From Meloidogyne chitwoodi (taxonomy: Eukaryota > Nematoda > Chromadorea > Rhabditida > Meloidogynidae): a stretch of 64,000 bases of DNA. A model generated the notes under the pieces. That model was not told the DNA's origin. It did not search any database and saw nothing but the letters and a program-made list of their open reading frames with translations. Below are positions 12,100 through 24,530 of the stretch, piece after piece. Position numbers and translations under genes: made by a program. The stretch's first letter is position 1, and each line of letters starts with the position of its first letter. Location of the stretch: the NCBI GenBank assembly GCA_015183035.1, contig JACZZP010000018.1, positions 1,178,001 to 1,242,000 on the forward strand, written 5' to 3'.

Positions 12100-15000
12100 A
12101 TGAATAATTTAGATCAAATGTTACCCAATAAACTTGATGAGCGTTCATTAGAAGAACATTTAAAAGATCCAGTAAGTCAAAAATCAATTAGACAACAACT
12201 TGTGCGTCTTTTACACGCTTATAGATGTCAACAAAAAGAAAAGGTTTAGTAGTTTTACATTTAAAAATTCTTATTTTATAAAATCCTTTTATAGTTAGAA
12301 CCACAAAATTTTGGTCAATGTACTCTTCCTCACTGTTATGTGATGAAAATTGTTTTAGACCATATAATTAAATGTAACTCTGGTTTGCAATGTAAATTTG
12401 CTTATTGTGTTTATTCATGCAAAATAATTGCTCATTGGAAGATTTGTAAAAAAGAAGACTGTTCAGTGTGTAATCTTGGCAGCAAACATACAATTTATCA
12501 AGTTTCTTTTTCTGAACAAATACAAGGTTTTTTTACAAATATTTCAAAATTAAATTATTTTATAGCAATGATTCAACAGAAATTTTGCTCGGATAATGCT
12601 GGAATACCTCCTCCTAAAATACCTACTCAGGTTAAAGATTGGCATGCTTCTATAACTCTTGATTTTAAAAATCATTTGATTGGAAAATTGATTAAGGTCT
12701 TTTTTATTGTTTTAAAGGTACCATCAATGGTTGGTTCACCGCCTTCTCAAGCGACCACACTCAATACATTATTGGATGGATATAGTTCATCTATTGACGG
12801 AATACCTCCTCCTGAACCACCTACTCAGGCTAAAGATTGGCATGCTTCTATGACTCTTGATTTAAGAAATCATTTGGTTGGAAAATTGGTTAAGGTATTT
12901 TTTTATTGTTTTGAGAATTTTAAAATGTTTATAAAAGGCAGTCTTTCCATCACCTGATCCTGCTGCTATGCATGACCAGCGAATTAAAGATTTAATTTCT
13001 TATGCTCGAAAAGTTGAAAAAGACATGTTTGAGCACGCACCAGATAAAGAAGCTTATTATCACATGCTAGCTGAAAAAATTTATAAAATTCAAAAAGAAT
13101 TGCAGGAAAAGAAAAATCGTCGTTTAAATGAACAACTTTCACAATTTTTACTACAACAATATTTACAACAACATCCTGGATTGATCCAACAACAACGACA
13201 AAATAATCAATCACAGCCAATGTTGAATTTTGTTGATCAAGTACCTAATAAACGTGCAAGGATGGAAGAACCAGGTATCTTAATTAAAATTTTTTACTTT
13301 TATATTTTAATTTTTAGATATTCCATCAACTTCAGAATCATCTGTTACAATTAAACCTAATAACAGTAACAATAGTTCTTTATTCCCACCATCCTCAGAA
13401 TCTACTTCAAGACGTCCAATTACACTAACAGACTCCAGATTAAGCACTTCACCTGCCCTTCAAGAAAGTATTGTTCGTGACTCTAAGGTATTCACTTCTA
13501 ATGAATTACGCAGTCATCTTCTCCCTGTATGGCAAAAATTGCGGGACACTGAACCTGAATGTATGCCATTCCGCCTACCTGTTGATCCAAAGCAGTTAAA
13601 TATTCCAGTTGTTTTTTTATAATTTGTTAAAAATTTAAATATAATTTTAGGACTACTTTGATATTATTAAAAATCCTATGGATCTTAAAACAATAAGGGA
13701 TGGTTTGAATCAAGGCAAATACAAAAATCCATGGGAGTTCTGTGATCACATGTGGTTAATGTTCGAAAATGCTTGGCTTTACAATCGTAAAAATACAAAG
13801 GTTAAATATTAATTTTTGTTTTTAAAAATATATTTTAATAAATTTAATTTTTAGATTCACAAATGGTGTACTCGTTTAAGTGAAATTTTTATTGAAGCAA
13901 TAAATCCTGTAATGCGTCAAATGGGCTATTGTTGTGGTCAAAAACTTTATTTTACTCCACTCGTTCAATTTTGTTTTGGAATAACTAAAAATAACGCTGC
14001 TTGTGTAATAGCTAGAGATCAACCTTATTTTATGTATGAAAGCAGTTCAACCGGTTTTGGTGTTACTGTTGCTGAAAAATATATTTATTGCTTCAACTGC
14101 TTTGAAGCATTACCTGAAAAGGGAATTAATTTAAATGAAAATACATCAGATCCACCAAAGTATGATATTTTAAATTATTTTTTTTTGTTTGTTTTTAATT
14201 TCTTTTAGTTGGATATCAAAAACAATGTTTCAAAAAATGAAAAATGTTCAAATTGACATGGAACCTTTTGATAATTGCTTAATTTGTGATAGAAAATGGC
14301 ATCGAATTTGTGCATTAAATAATAATAAAATCAACCCTGAAGGATTTATTTGTGAATATTGTCGTTTGGAAAAGACTAGACCACGGCCAGATAATAAATT
14401 TACTGCCAAAAGTATTAATTTAAAAATTTATTATAAAAATTAAAATTTTTTTTAATTTAGAATTACCTCATTGTCAAATTAGTCGTTATATTGAAGACAG
14501 AGTAAACAACTTTTTAAGGCAAAAGTTGGCTGAAAATGATCCTGAAGTGGAGGTTATAATTCGGGTGCTTTCGAGTTCTGATAAGGAAGTTGAAGTTAAG
14601 CCACAAATGTTAAAAAAGTAAGGAAATATAATATTTTTTTTATTAAAAGGAAAAATAATAAATTTATTTATTTATTAGATATGGAGCTAATGGTTATCCT
14701 GAACGTTTTGCTTATCGATCAAAGGCCATTTTTGCATTTGAAGTTTTAAAAGATCCTGACACTGGTATTTCAACAGAAGTTTGCTTTTTTGGCTTTTATG
14801 TGCAAGAATATGGAACAAATTGTGCTCAACCAAATCAGAGACGTGTTTATATTTCTTATTTGGATTCTGTTCATTTCTTTCAACCAAAACATTTAAGAAC
14901 ATCAGTTTATTATGAAATTCTTTTGGGATATTTACAGGTTTTGAATATAAATAATTTTAATATTTTTAATTATTAAAGTATGTCAAAAAACTAGGATATA

Positions 15001-16155
15001 CTATGGCCCATATTTGGGCATGCCCTCCTTCAGAAGGTGATGACTATATTTTTCATTGTCATCCATCTGAACAAAAAATTCCAAAACCAAAAAGACTGCA
15101 AGATTGGATTAAAACAATGTTAAATAATGGAAATGAAGAAGGAACAGTTTATAGTTATAAAGATATTTTTACTCAAGCAAAAGATGATGGACTAGACACA
15201 CCAATGAGGTTACCTTATTTTGAAGGAGATTATTGGCCTAGAATAATTGATGAATGTATACAAAGTGCAGAAAAAGACGAAGAAATTGACAATCCAGTTG
15301 TTGATCGTCTTTTTCAACAATTAGAAAAACATCGAGATGTTTTCTTTACTATTCGCCTTTTTTCTGTTCATGACGAGCAAATAATTATTGGACAAAAGCC
15401 AAGAATTGAAGATCCTGATCCTCTTGTGAGCTGTGAACTTATGGATTCTAGAGATAATTTTTTGGCTAAATCAAGAGAAGAACATTGGGAATTTAGTCAA
15501 TTAAGAAGAGCAAAATGGTCAACATTAAACTTTTGTTATACTCTACATACACAAGAACAAGATGGAAAAGGACTTAGTTATACATGTAATGTTTGTGAAC
15601 AAGCAGCTTGTTATCATTGTAATACTTGTGATGTGAGTTTTTTTTAAACTATTATTTATTAAAAAATTATTTTTTAGGACTATGACCTTTGTGAAACCTG
15701 TAAAGCTAAAGTTGAACATCCACACGATATGGAAAAACTATCAATTGTTGAAGAACAAAAATCTTCAGATGCATCACTGGCTTCTCGCAATGATTCTGTC
15801 AAAAAATGTATTATTTCTCTTGTTCATGCCTGTACTTGTCGTGATGCAAATTGTCTTCGTGGTATCTGTCATAGGATGAAAAATGTTATTTTGCATGTAA
15901 GACAATGCAAACGACGGCAAACGGTTGGAGCATATTGTGCAGTTTGTAAACAATTAATTGCTCTTTGTTGTTATCATGCAAAACATTGTACATTGACAAA
16001 ATGCCAGGTTTATTTTAATTTTTTTATAATTTTCTTAATTTTAGGTGCCTTTCTGCTTACAAATTAGACAAAAATTACAAGAACAAAAACGATCACAAAA
16101 TCGTCAAGCTGAGCGAATGATTCAAAGACGTATGATGAATTTACAAATTTCTTGA
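12100..16155 (+). CDS. cbp-1: CBP/p300 histone acetyltransferase
   Basis: Transcriptional coactivator that acetylates histones and other nuclear proteins. Thirteen exons join in frame (3501 nt, 1166 aa): 12100-12243, 12295-12526, 12566-12894, 12938-13274, 13318-13607, 13651-13800, 13855-14159, 14209-14411, 14461-14617, 14679-14937, 14979-15632, 15678-16007, 16045-16155. Domains in order: TAZ1 ([29 protein letters not shown]); KIX ([20 protein letters not shown], then [18 protein letters not shown] helix); a Gln-rich linker; bromodomain; PHD/RING-like zinc region ([12 protein letters not shown]); HAT ([38 protein letters not shown]); ZZ finger ([20 protein letters not shown]); TAZ2 ([30 protein letters not shown]). 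The first half of KIX is present twice. The protein is about half the length of vertebrate CBP: TAZ2 is followed almost at once by the stop, so the Gln-rich C-terminus is absent. Confidence 0.96.
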
Positions 16156-16720
16156 GGGATGAATGTAAGTGATTGGTGAATATGATGTAATGCTAAATAA
16201 ACCTCATTGTCAACTTTTTTAATAACCTCAACATTAAAAGTTTTCTCAATGTCTTAAAATTTAAATTTTACACAATATAATTTATTTTTGCTAAATTAAA
16301 CATTTAATTTTCTTATTTAAAATTTGTTTTGATAAATATTTTTTTAATTAGAATACTTTTATATTATGTATTTAAAAAGATATTATTAACTATATATATA
16401 TTATTTAACTTAAAAATATGTATAGATAACTTTCTTTTTTAATTAGAATAATTATTTATGAAATTTTGTAAAGAAATTTCTGATAAAGAAGCTAAATTTT
16501 AATAAGCGGCGAATGTTAATTTTTTTCCTTGCGAAACAAAGTCATTTAATGTCCTATTTAACCGCCTTCTTGCTCCTTTTTTAGTTAGTTTTTTCGTCTC
16601 CCTTCTGTTTTATTTATCTAACAAATAAACAAGTGAGACTATTTTTTGCCTACCTTTTTTTTTGTCATTTTTCTCTGTCTTCAGATAAAAATATACACTA
16701 AAATTTCTATTTAAAAAAGA
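16156..16720. other. 3' flank of CBP and 5' region of fumarase
   Basis: The first about 430 bp match the flank of the mini-CBP (11565-12010). The rest is a pyrimidine-rich leader region ahead of the fumarase ATG. No other gene is seen. Confidence 0.55.
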
Positions 16721-18763
16721 ATGGCAGCTGCCTTAAGAACATTTGCGTGTACTTCAAAAATTGGATGGAATAAATTGTTTATTCAACAAATTTTAAAAAT
16801 GAGCACTGAAAATTATCGAATTGAACGAGATACATTTGGGGAATTAAAGTTTAACTTTTTTTATTTAAAATAATTTAATCATTTTTTAAATTTAGGGTAC
16901 CAAATGATTGCTATTATGGTGCGCAAACTGCTAGGTTATTATTTTTAAAAATTTAAATAATTTTAAGGAATATATTTCCTTGAGTAAAGCTTATATTTTT
17001 AGATCTATGCAATTTTTCAAAATTGGCGGACCAGAAGAACGCATGCCTCTACCAATTATTCGTGCATTTGGATATTTAAAAAAAGCCGCGGCTTCTGTTA
17101 ATCAAGAATTTGGACTTGATTCTAAAGTTGTTTCTGCTATTTCTCAAGCTGCAGGTTTTCCTTTTTAGATATTTTTTAATTTATTTCTAGATGAAGTAAT
17201 TTCTGGCAAATTAGATGATCATTTTCCTTTGGTTGTTTGGCAAACTGGAAGTGGGACACAATCAAATATGAATGTTAATGAAGTAATTGCTAATAGAGCA
17301 ATTGAAATACTTGGAGGTGTTCTTGGATCTAAGGTTTTATTTATTTTTTGAGTGATATCCATTGTTAGGAGTCAAAATTTTTGGTGGATTTTATTGAATG
17401 CGTTCAAGATAATTTTAAAATTTTATTTTTAAGTCTCCTGTTCATCCAAATGACCATGTTAATATGTCTCAATCATCAAATGATACTTTCCCTACTGCAA
17501 TGCATGTTGCTACTGCAATTGAAATAAATAATAGACTTTTACCTGCTTTGTATTATTTTCATGATGAAATGGCAAAAAAGGAAAAAGAATTTGATAGTAT
17601 TATTAAAATTGGTCGAACTCACACACAAGATGCTGTTCCTTTAACACTTGGACAGGAATTTAGTGCTTATGTTGTTCAGGTTATTTAATTAATATTTTAA
17701 TTATAAAAACTAATAAAGATTTTACTGACATGAATCTGTCTAATTATTATTTTTAAATATTTAAGTTATAAAAATCTATTATTAGATTGCTAATGGAATT
17801 GAACGAATTAAATCGACATTGCCTCGTCTTTATGAATTGGCTGCCGGTGGTACTGCTGTGGGAACTGGGTTAAATACGAGAAAAGGATTTGCGGAAAAAG
17901 TTGCGAGGTTTTTAAATTAATTTTTTTATGATTATTATTTGTATTAATTAAACGGTTTTAAATGTATTTTGATGAATATTTTATACTAAATTTATTTAAA
18001 TTTAATTTTTAGTAAACTTTCTCAACTTACAAATCTTCCATTAGTCACTGCTCCAAACAAATTTGAAGCTTTAGCTGCACACGATGCTTTAATAGAGGTT
18101 TATTTTTATTTTTAATAATTTAAAAATTAAAAAATATTTTAAGGTTCATGGTGCTTTAAATGTTATTGCAACTTCCTTTATGAAAATAGCTAATGATATT
18201 CGTTTTTTGGGTTCAGGACCTCGTTGTGGATTGGGTGAATTGTCTTTACCTGAAAATGAGCCTGGATCTTCTATTATGCCTGGAAAGGTTAATCCAACAC
18301 AATGTGAGGCTCTTACAATGATTGCTGCACAAGTTATGGGAAATCAAGTATATTTAAATATTATTTATTTATTTTTTGAATATTTAACTTATAATTTTTA
18401 AAGGTTGCAGTAACAATTGGAGGTTCAAATGGACATTTTGAATTAAATGTATTTAAACCTTTAATTGTTAGAAATGTTTTACAATCAATTCGTTTATTAT
18501 CTGATGGAGCAGAATCTTTTACAAAAAATTGTGTTATTGGAATAATAGCAAATAAAGAAAATATTTCAAAAATTTTAAATGAATCATTAATGTTAGTAAC
18601 AGCATTAAATCCTTATATTGGTTATGATAATTCTGCTAAAATTGCAAAAACAGCACATAAAAATGGAACAACATTAAAAGAAGAAGCTATAAATTCTGGA
18701 TTATTAACTTCTGAACAATTTGATGAATGGGTTAAACCAGAAGAAATGATTGGACCTAAATAA
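16721..18763 (+). CDS. fum-1: Fumarate hydratase, class II
   Basis: Interconverts fumarate and malate in the TCA cycle. The exons give [74 protein letters not shown], and the family signature [17 protein letters not shown]. The catalytic serine of the signature loop and the substrate-binding SSNDT motif are present. The start at 16721 gives about 26 residues ahead of a second Met (MSTENYRIE). The extension [13 protein letters not shown] is rich in Ala, Arg, Thr and Ser with no acidic residue, so it fits a mitochondrial targeting peptide; the second Met could give a cytosolic form. Exon 1 is 16721-16848, with tiny exons at 16896-16934 and onwards. It ends EEMIGPK at 18763. Confidence 0.96.
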
Positions 18764-19478
18764 ATAAATAGATAATAATAAATAAAAATTAAAATATAAT
18801 TTTTTAAATTTTGAATTAAATTTTATATTTTTTAGGAAAAAATTAATTGTAAAATAAATTTTTTAAATAAAGTTTAATTTTTTACATTTATTAATAACAA
18901 TTATTTAATTAATATATAAGTATTATAGAGATTTTACTAAAAAATATCCAACTTTAAAATTTACCTTATTTTATCGTACATTTTCTTTTTTAAAAGCCTT
19001 TTCATTTAATAATAAAAATAAAAGTTTATTTTTCAATTTATTTATTTTTTTACTTAAGCATTTTTGGGAAGATTAATTTGAATGAGGCGCTGAAAGGTCA
19101 AAACTGCCGCCGTTTCCTTTTTCCTTTTTTTATTGTTTGTCACTCGTTTGAGTCAATTGCTTTTCTTTATCTCTCAAGCTCTTCATTTATTTTATAAAAA
19201 AGGGAAACATGAAAATTTTGGAAAAACAAATAAAAAGCCATTTTATTATTAAGGACAAACTATCAAATTGCTCTTTTTATATTCCCTTAAGAATATAAAA
19301 CTCCTCTTTTTTAATTTATCGGCTGATTTTATATTAATCCTTTTAACTGTAAATATACCACAGAAACACAAGTTTTTTTAAAGTAATTTAAGTTAATTAA
19401 TTTAATCAAAAATTTTTTATTAATGTTCTAATATTTAAATATTAAAAAGTTACTTTAAAAACTCATTTTTATAAAAAA
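18764..19478. other. Intergenic region, fumarase to 5S rRNA
   Basis: AT-rich sequence with the fumarase 3' end (AATAAATAAA-type signals near 18770-18785). Just before 19479 is a run of six A on this strand, which is the T-run terminator of the 5S gene. Nothing else is recognisable. Confidence 0.5.
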
Positions 19479-19595
19479 GCTTACGACACCCCCGATTCCC
19501 AGGACGTATCCGTTCCAAGTACTAAGGAGGCCCAACGTTGCTTAACTTGCCAGATCGGAGGGATGGCGTGCTTTCAACGTGGTATGGTCGTAAGC
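19479..19595 (-). rRNA. 5S ribosomal RNA
   Basis: A 117-nt sequence on the minus strand starts GCTTACGACCATACCACG and ends GTGTCGTAAGC. Its two ends pair as helix I. It contains the conserved internal stretches CACGCCATCC, CCGATCTGGCAAGTTAAGCA and TTAGTACTTGG that mark nematode 5S rRNA, including the internal Pol III control region. A T-run (T6) follows directly on the minus strand, a normal Pol III terminator. It is a single copy, not a tandem array, and I found no spliced-leader RNA beside it. Confidence 0.96.
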
Positions 19596-19711
19596 ATGAG
19601 GATAACTCTTTTACTTATTTAAGTAAAATAATGAATTCTCAATTATTTTTATTACTGTACTAAAAATTGAAAAAATTATTTATTATATAAAAAACGTTAA
19701 AATATTTTATT

Positions 19712-21535
19712 TTAAACCATCATTCCAAAATAAGGATTAATTAAAGTTAAATTTTGTTGTTGTTTATATTTTTCTTCAATTTTTATTCCTTCACAAATTT
19801 TACTTTTATTTGCCTTTTCTTCTTCAGAAAATTCATCTGTTCCTCCTTTTAAATTAATTCCTTTAATTTTTTCATTTTTTAATAAAGGTTTAATAATCTT
19901 TTTTTGTTGATTAAAAATATCATAATTATTATCTTCATAATCTCCTTCTTCATCATCTTCTTCTTCCCCAACTTTTTCTAAATGAGCAGCTGCTTCAATA
20001 CTTTTTTTATGCATTCCTTTTTAAATTTAATTTAAATAATTATATTAAATTAATTTATTTATTTACCTAATAACCAAGGTGCTGCAGATCCATTTGGATC
20101 ATTTTCATCACTACCACATTTTGTAATTATTTCTGGTAAAGGTAATTGATGTCTAACCATTGCACCATATAAACCATATCTTTTTTTAAAAAAAGAATTT
20201 AATTTATAATAAAATAAAAATAAATTAATTTTTATTTTTTAAATAACTTACTCAGCCATTCTTGTACATTGTCCCCATCTTTTTTCAATTTTTCTCCATT
20301 TTGCCCTTCTATTTTGAAACCAAACCTTTTTTTAATTTAAAAATTTAATATTTAAATTATTTAAATATATTTTGTTCACTTGAATTCTATCTTCTGCAAG
20401 TTTTGTTTTTTGAGAAAGTTCTTCCCTTTGTTGGACATTTGGATAATTTTCTTTTTTAAAAAGATTTTCTAATTCAACTTAATTTTGGGGAAAATTTTAA
20501 TTAAATTAAATTAAATTAATTTACATATTTGTTCTTGTGAAAATATTGTTCGATGTCTTCTTCTTTTTTTCTTTTTTAGATTATTATTATTATTTTCAAT
20601 TTCTTTTAAATTTAATTTATTATTTAAATTTTGTTTTTTATTTTCTAATATTAATTTATTATTATTTAATTTTTGTTTTAAATTAATTGTTGAACATTCA
20701 TTTGTTGAATTATTAAAACAAATATTATCTTCATTATTATTATTATAAATTAATTGTTGTTGTGGATAAAAATTACGTAAAAATTGACTTCCATCTGAAA
20801 ATATAATTTTAATTTAATTTTTATATTTATTTTAAATTAATTAATTTACAATTTTCTTCACTTCCCCCAAATAATAAATAACCATAATCAACAATATTAT
20901 TATTATTATTTTCATTAAATTCTTGTCCAGGTATTAATTCAAATAAATTATTATTATTATTTTGTTGATCAATAAAAGCAGAAGAAGAAGAAGATAATTG
21001 TTGTTGAGAATAAAGTGAATTTGTTGTTGTTGTTATAGAAGAAGAAGAAGGAAAAGGAAAAAAACAATTATTATTTGTTGAAATTAAGGAAGAATTTTGA
21101 ATATTAGAAGAAGAAGAAATTGACTTTAAAAATTAATTTTAAATTTAAATTTAATTAAATACTTCAACAACTGATGATGCTAATCCTAATAATTCATTTA
21201 TAGCAAAAGGTGTACGTGCAGCAGAATAACATCCATTAAACATAAATTGATTTGTTAATGACATAGCAGAAGAAGAAGAATCATTATTTTGTTGCTTTTT
21301 TAAAAAATAATAATATTTTTATTTTTTTAATTTTTGAAAAATTTAAAAAAAGGAAAATTATTAGAAAAATATTTTTAACTTTATACAGATTTAATTTTTT
21401 ATTAAATAATTAAAAAAATAAAACTTGATCAGTAATAATATTATTTTGTTGTTCTTCTCCTTGGCCAATTAAAGAAGATGAATTTGTTGTTTCTAATAAA
21501 TTTAAATTATCTTCAATATTATTTGTTATTAACAT
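19712..21535 (-). CDS. ceh-10: Vsx/CEH-10 paired-like homeodomain protein with CVC domain
   Basis: Transcription factor for neuronal fate, orthologous in type to vertebrate VSX2/Chx10. The minus-strand exons encode, in order: an Asn/Ser-rich N-terminus ([12 protein letters not shown]); an octapeptide repressor motif [12 protein letters not shown]; Ser, Asn and Gln tracts; a homeodomain ([12 protein letters not shown] ... EDRIQ joined to [12 protein letters not shown]); then the CVC domain ([18 protein letters not shown] ... [20 protein letters not shown]) directly after the homeodomain. The tail is acidic ([12 protein letters not shown]) and ends NPYFGMMV. The intron between homeodomain helices falls just before VWFQ. 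The presence of the octapeptide, homeodomain and CVC together makes the family certain; exact exon joins in the low-complexity part are less sure. Confidence 0.93.
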
Positions 21536-22971
21536 TTTAACAAATTTAATTTAATGTAATTAAAATATAACCAAAAAAGTCTTTGAATTTAAATTTAAAA
21601 TTTAAAAAAATATTATTATTTTTAAAAATTAATTAAAAATATATATTCCCTTACTTTATTCTTTATTTAAATAAAAATTAACTAATTTTATTTAAATAAA
21701 ATTAAAATAAATTTATTTAATTTCCTAAAAGCAAAATAACAAAAAAATTTTAAATTGGCAAGAAAAAATAAATATTATATTTTGACTTTACCAACATTAC
21801 AGTATACCTATAACATTAAAAGATGAGGGAAAGGCGTGTCTCTTTTTATAAAATAAACGAAGAAGAAGAGAAAACAAACAAATAAGGCTATACAACTATT
21901 AAATACTATAAAAATTCTCTTACTTATTTTGTGTAAATTGAGGCAATTTTAAAAACAAGAAAAAAAGAAGGTCGTAAAAATGTATTAAATGTTTATAACA
22001 GAAAATAAATAAATTGGCTAAATTTAGAAAGAAAAACATTTTTTGACTTTGCGGCAATGAAGACCGGACATAAAATAATTAGAAGAAAATTTTAATAAAA
22101 TAAATGAAAAAAAGAAATAATTAAATTAAAAAATTAATTAAAAAAATGTTTTAATTTATTATTAAATAATAATAATTTAAATTAATTTTTTTTAAAAAAA
22201 AATTAATTAATTTTTTTTAAAAAAAAATTAATTAATTTTTATATAATAGGTAATTTATTTTAAAATTAATATGACTACTTAAAAATATTTTCTGACCTCT
22301 CAAAGTAATTTTGTTACAAAAATTTTTCAGTATATAACTGAGGTAGTCTTATCTACATATATTTAAAAAATATAATTATTTTATTTATTTTTTAAAATTA
22401 ATATTTGACTTAAAAATGTATAAATTAATTAATTTAATATTAATTATTTTTCTCATAATTTTGCTGTGATTAGATCAAATTAATTTTTTTGGATAAAATT
22501 AATGTAAATATTATAGTTATATAAAATAATTCGTGGGAGAAAATTGGCCAATTTCTCTCGTTTCTTTTTTTTAATTTTAGTATTTTGTCAACGCAATCCA
22601 ATGGAAAAGGGAAAGGAAATAATATATTTTCTTGAACGTAATATTATATATTCTTCTCTTTTCTTTATTTAATTCTTTCTAATCTGAATCCAACAACAAA
22701 ATATTTTTTTAAGGAAAAAAGAGAACAATGAAAAAATGGGAATTAGTGAGAAAACATTAAAAATAATTAAATTGTTTTTCTTGCCAAAAAATATATATTT
22801 GAGGTTATATTTTAAATTAAATTAAATTCAAAATATTTATTAGTGATTTACTTTCAATTAAATAATTAATACCAATGTTATTGCAATCGAGAAAAACATT
22901 TAAAATAATTGTGTAAGATCACAAGAAACTAACAAAATAATTTCGAGATTAATACCAAAATGAAGGCATGA
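21536..22971. other. 5' flank of ceh-10
   Basis: AT-rich non-coding sequence. A palindromic unit of about 24 bp, T8A9-type flanked by TTAATT, is repeated in tandem at about 22185-22242. No gene is seen. The region probably carries ceh-10 control elements, but none can be named by eye. Confidence 0.45.
22185..22242. repeat. Tandem T/A palindromes
   Basis: A near-perfect palindromic word of T8 then A9, flanked by TTAATT, appears twice in direct succession. It lies in the 5' flank of ceh-10. Probably simple-sequence expansion. Confidence 0.55.
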
Positions 22972-23224
22972 AAAGAAAAACAAAAACAATCTTAGCATAA
23001 AAACTCCACAAGCTCAAAACTAAGAAAACATAAACAATAAGACCAACTCAATAATAATTATTTATTTATTACAATAAAAAAATATTTACATAATATCACA
23101 CAAGAAAATAGGGACAATGAGAATCACAATACAAGAAATATTAGGGGGAATTATTACATAATACAATTATATATTTATGAGAGGGGATATCCTATCACTG
23201 GCATCATCTTCATCTGACTGCCGC

Positions 23225-23659
23225 TTACATGTTGTACTCGATTGGAAGGTTCTTTCGGCGCACCATCCCGTCTCCCTGGAACCACTCACGGCGGAATTGC
23301 TTGGCTGCTCCCTCCGGTGTGTTGGTCCATTCGACAGTGACACGATCGTTGTTGGTCGCTTCCGCAGCAGGATCGAAGGCGTCACAAGAGATGGCGATGT
23401 TGATGGCCTCCTTCGGGTCGAGAACACCATTTGGCGGGTCCATGTTCAGACGGCGAGGATTGGTAGTCTTGAAGGCGAAACCGATACGATGACCACCAGA
23501 GTTGATGACCTTTAATTGAAAAAAATTAGTTGTTATTAAGTAGAAAATAAATTAAAATATAACCTTCATATAGTAGGTATGCTTGTCATCGAACGGAGCG
23601 TTGAAGATCACCTTCACGGCTGGCAAAGTCGTGATGTCGCCGGGTGGAACAGATGCCAT
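23225..23659 (-). CDS. msp: Major sperm protein (MSP), copy 3
   Basis: Exon 1 is 23564-23659, intron 23510-23563 (54 bp), exon 2 is 23225-23509. The 126-aa product equals the other MSP copies. Its 5' leader (TTTGGAGTTGTTTTGATG read on the plus strand after the ATG complement) matches that of copy 2, which identifies it as the counterpart of copy 2 in an inverted block. The A-rich stretch of the intron is one base longer than in copy 1. Confidence 0.97.
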
Positions 23660-23852
23660 TTGGAGTTGTTTTGATGTTGTTTGTTGATTGGAGTTGAAGA
23701 AAGCTGTTTGATGATGAATGAACATTTTAGCAAGTTTTTATAGTTATATTTATTCTTGAACTTTTTGGTATAAAAACTTGATCGAATACTCACTAAGTAT
23801 CAACCAGCTTTCTACTACCTCTACACAACAACATCAACAACCGTTCTAAAAG
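23660..23852. promoter_or_regulatory. Bidirectional MSP promoter, right pair
   Basis: These 193 bp separate copies 3 and 4. The same two TATAAAAACTTG motifs occur on opposite strands, at 23731-23742 (minus) and 23769-23780 (plus), with the same 26-bp spacing as in the left pair. This conservation supports a functional two-way promoter. Confidence 0.7.
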
Positions 23853-24286
23853 ATGGCATCTGTTCCGCCCGGCGACATCACGACTCTACCAGCCGTGAAG
23901 GTGATCTTCAACGCTCCGTTCGATGACAAGCATACCTACTATATGAAGGTTAAATTTTAATTTATTTTCTACTTAATAACAACTAATTTTTTAAATTAAA
24001 GGTCATCAACTCTGGTGGTCATCGTATCGGTTTCGCCTTCAAGACTACCAATCCTCGCCGTCTGAACATGGACCCGCCAAATGGTGTTCTCGACCCGAAG
24101 GAGGCCATCAACATCGCCATCTCTTGTGACGCCTTCGATCCTGCTGCGGAAGCGACCAACAACGATCGTGTCACTGTCGAATGGACCAACACACCGGAGG
24201 GAGCAGCCAAGCAATTCCGCCGTGAGTGGTTCCAGGGAGACGGGATGGTGCGCCGAAAGAACCTTCCAATCGAGTACAACATGTAA
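23853..24286 (+). CDS. msp: Major sperm protein (MSP), copy 4
   Basis: Exon 1 is 23853-23948, intron 23949-24001 (53 bp), exon 2 is 24002-24286. The 126-aa product is identical to the others. Its leader (CAACCGTTCTAAAAG before the ATG) matches copy 1. Downstream, a TGTAATAAATAAATAA stretch near 24437 gives a polyadenylation signal. Confidence 0.97.
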
Positions 24287-24530
24287 GCGGCAGTCAGATG
24301 AAGATGATGCCAGTGATAGGATATCCCCTCTCATAAATATATAATTGTATTATGTAATAATTCCCCCTAATATTTCTTGTATTGTGATTCTCATTGTCCC
24401 TATTTCTTGTGTGATATTATGTAAATATTTTTGTATTGTAATAAATAAATAATTATTGTTGAATTTGTCTTATTGTTTATGTTTTCTTAAGGAATTTTTA
24501 GTTGAGCTTGAATTTTTATTGAATGTTCTC

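Larger units (their letters stand above)
22972..24530. repeat. Inverted-duplication unit, right copy (divergent MSP pair)
   Basis: This is the reverse-oriented copy of the block at 1519-3082, about 20 kb away. Sequence identity extends beyond the genes into about 200-250 bp on each outer side, including the motif CTTAGCATAAAAACTC near 22990 and TTGAGCTTGAATTTTTATTG near 24503-24522. The two blocks differ by scattered substitutions and single-base indels in the introns and spacers. Confidence 0.9.

Noticed and set aside
19400..19700. Spliced-leader RNA gene next to the 5S gene
   Set aside because: I searched both flanks by eye for the SL1-type GGTTTAATTACCC motif and did not find it.
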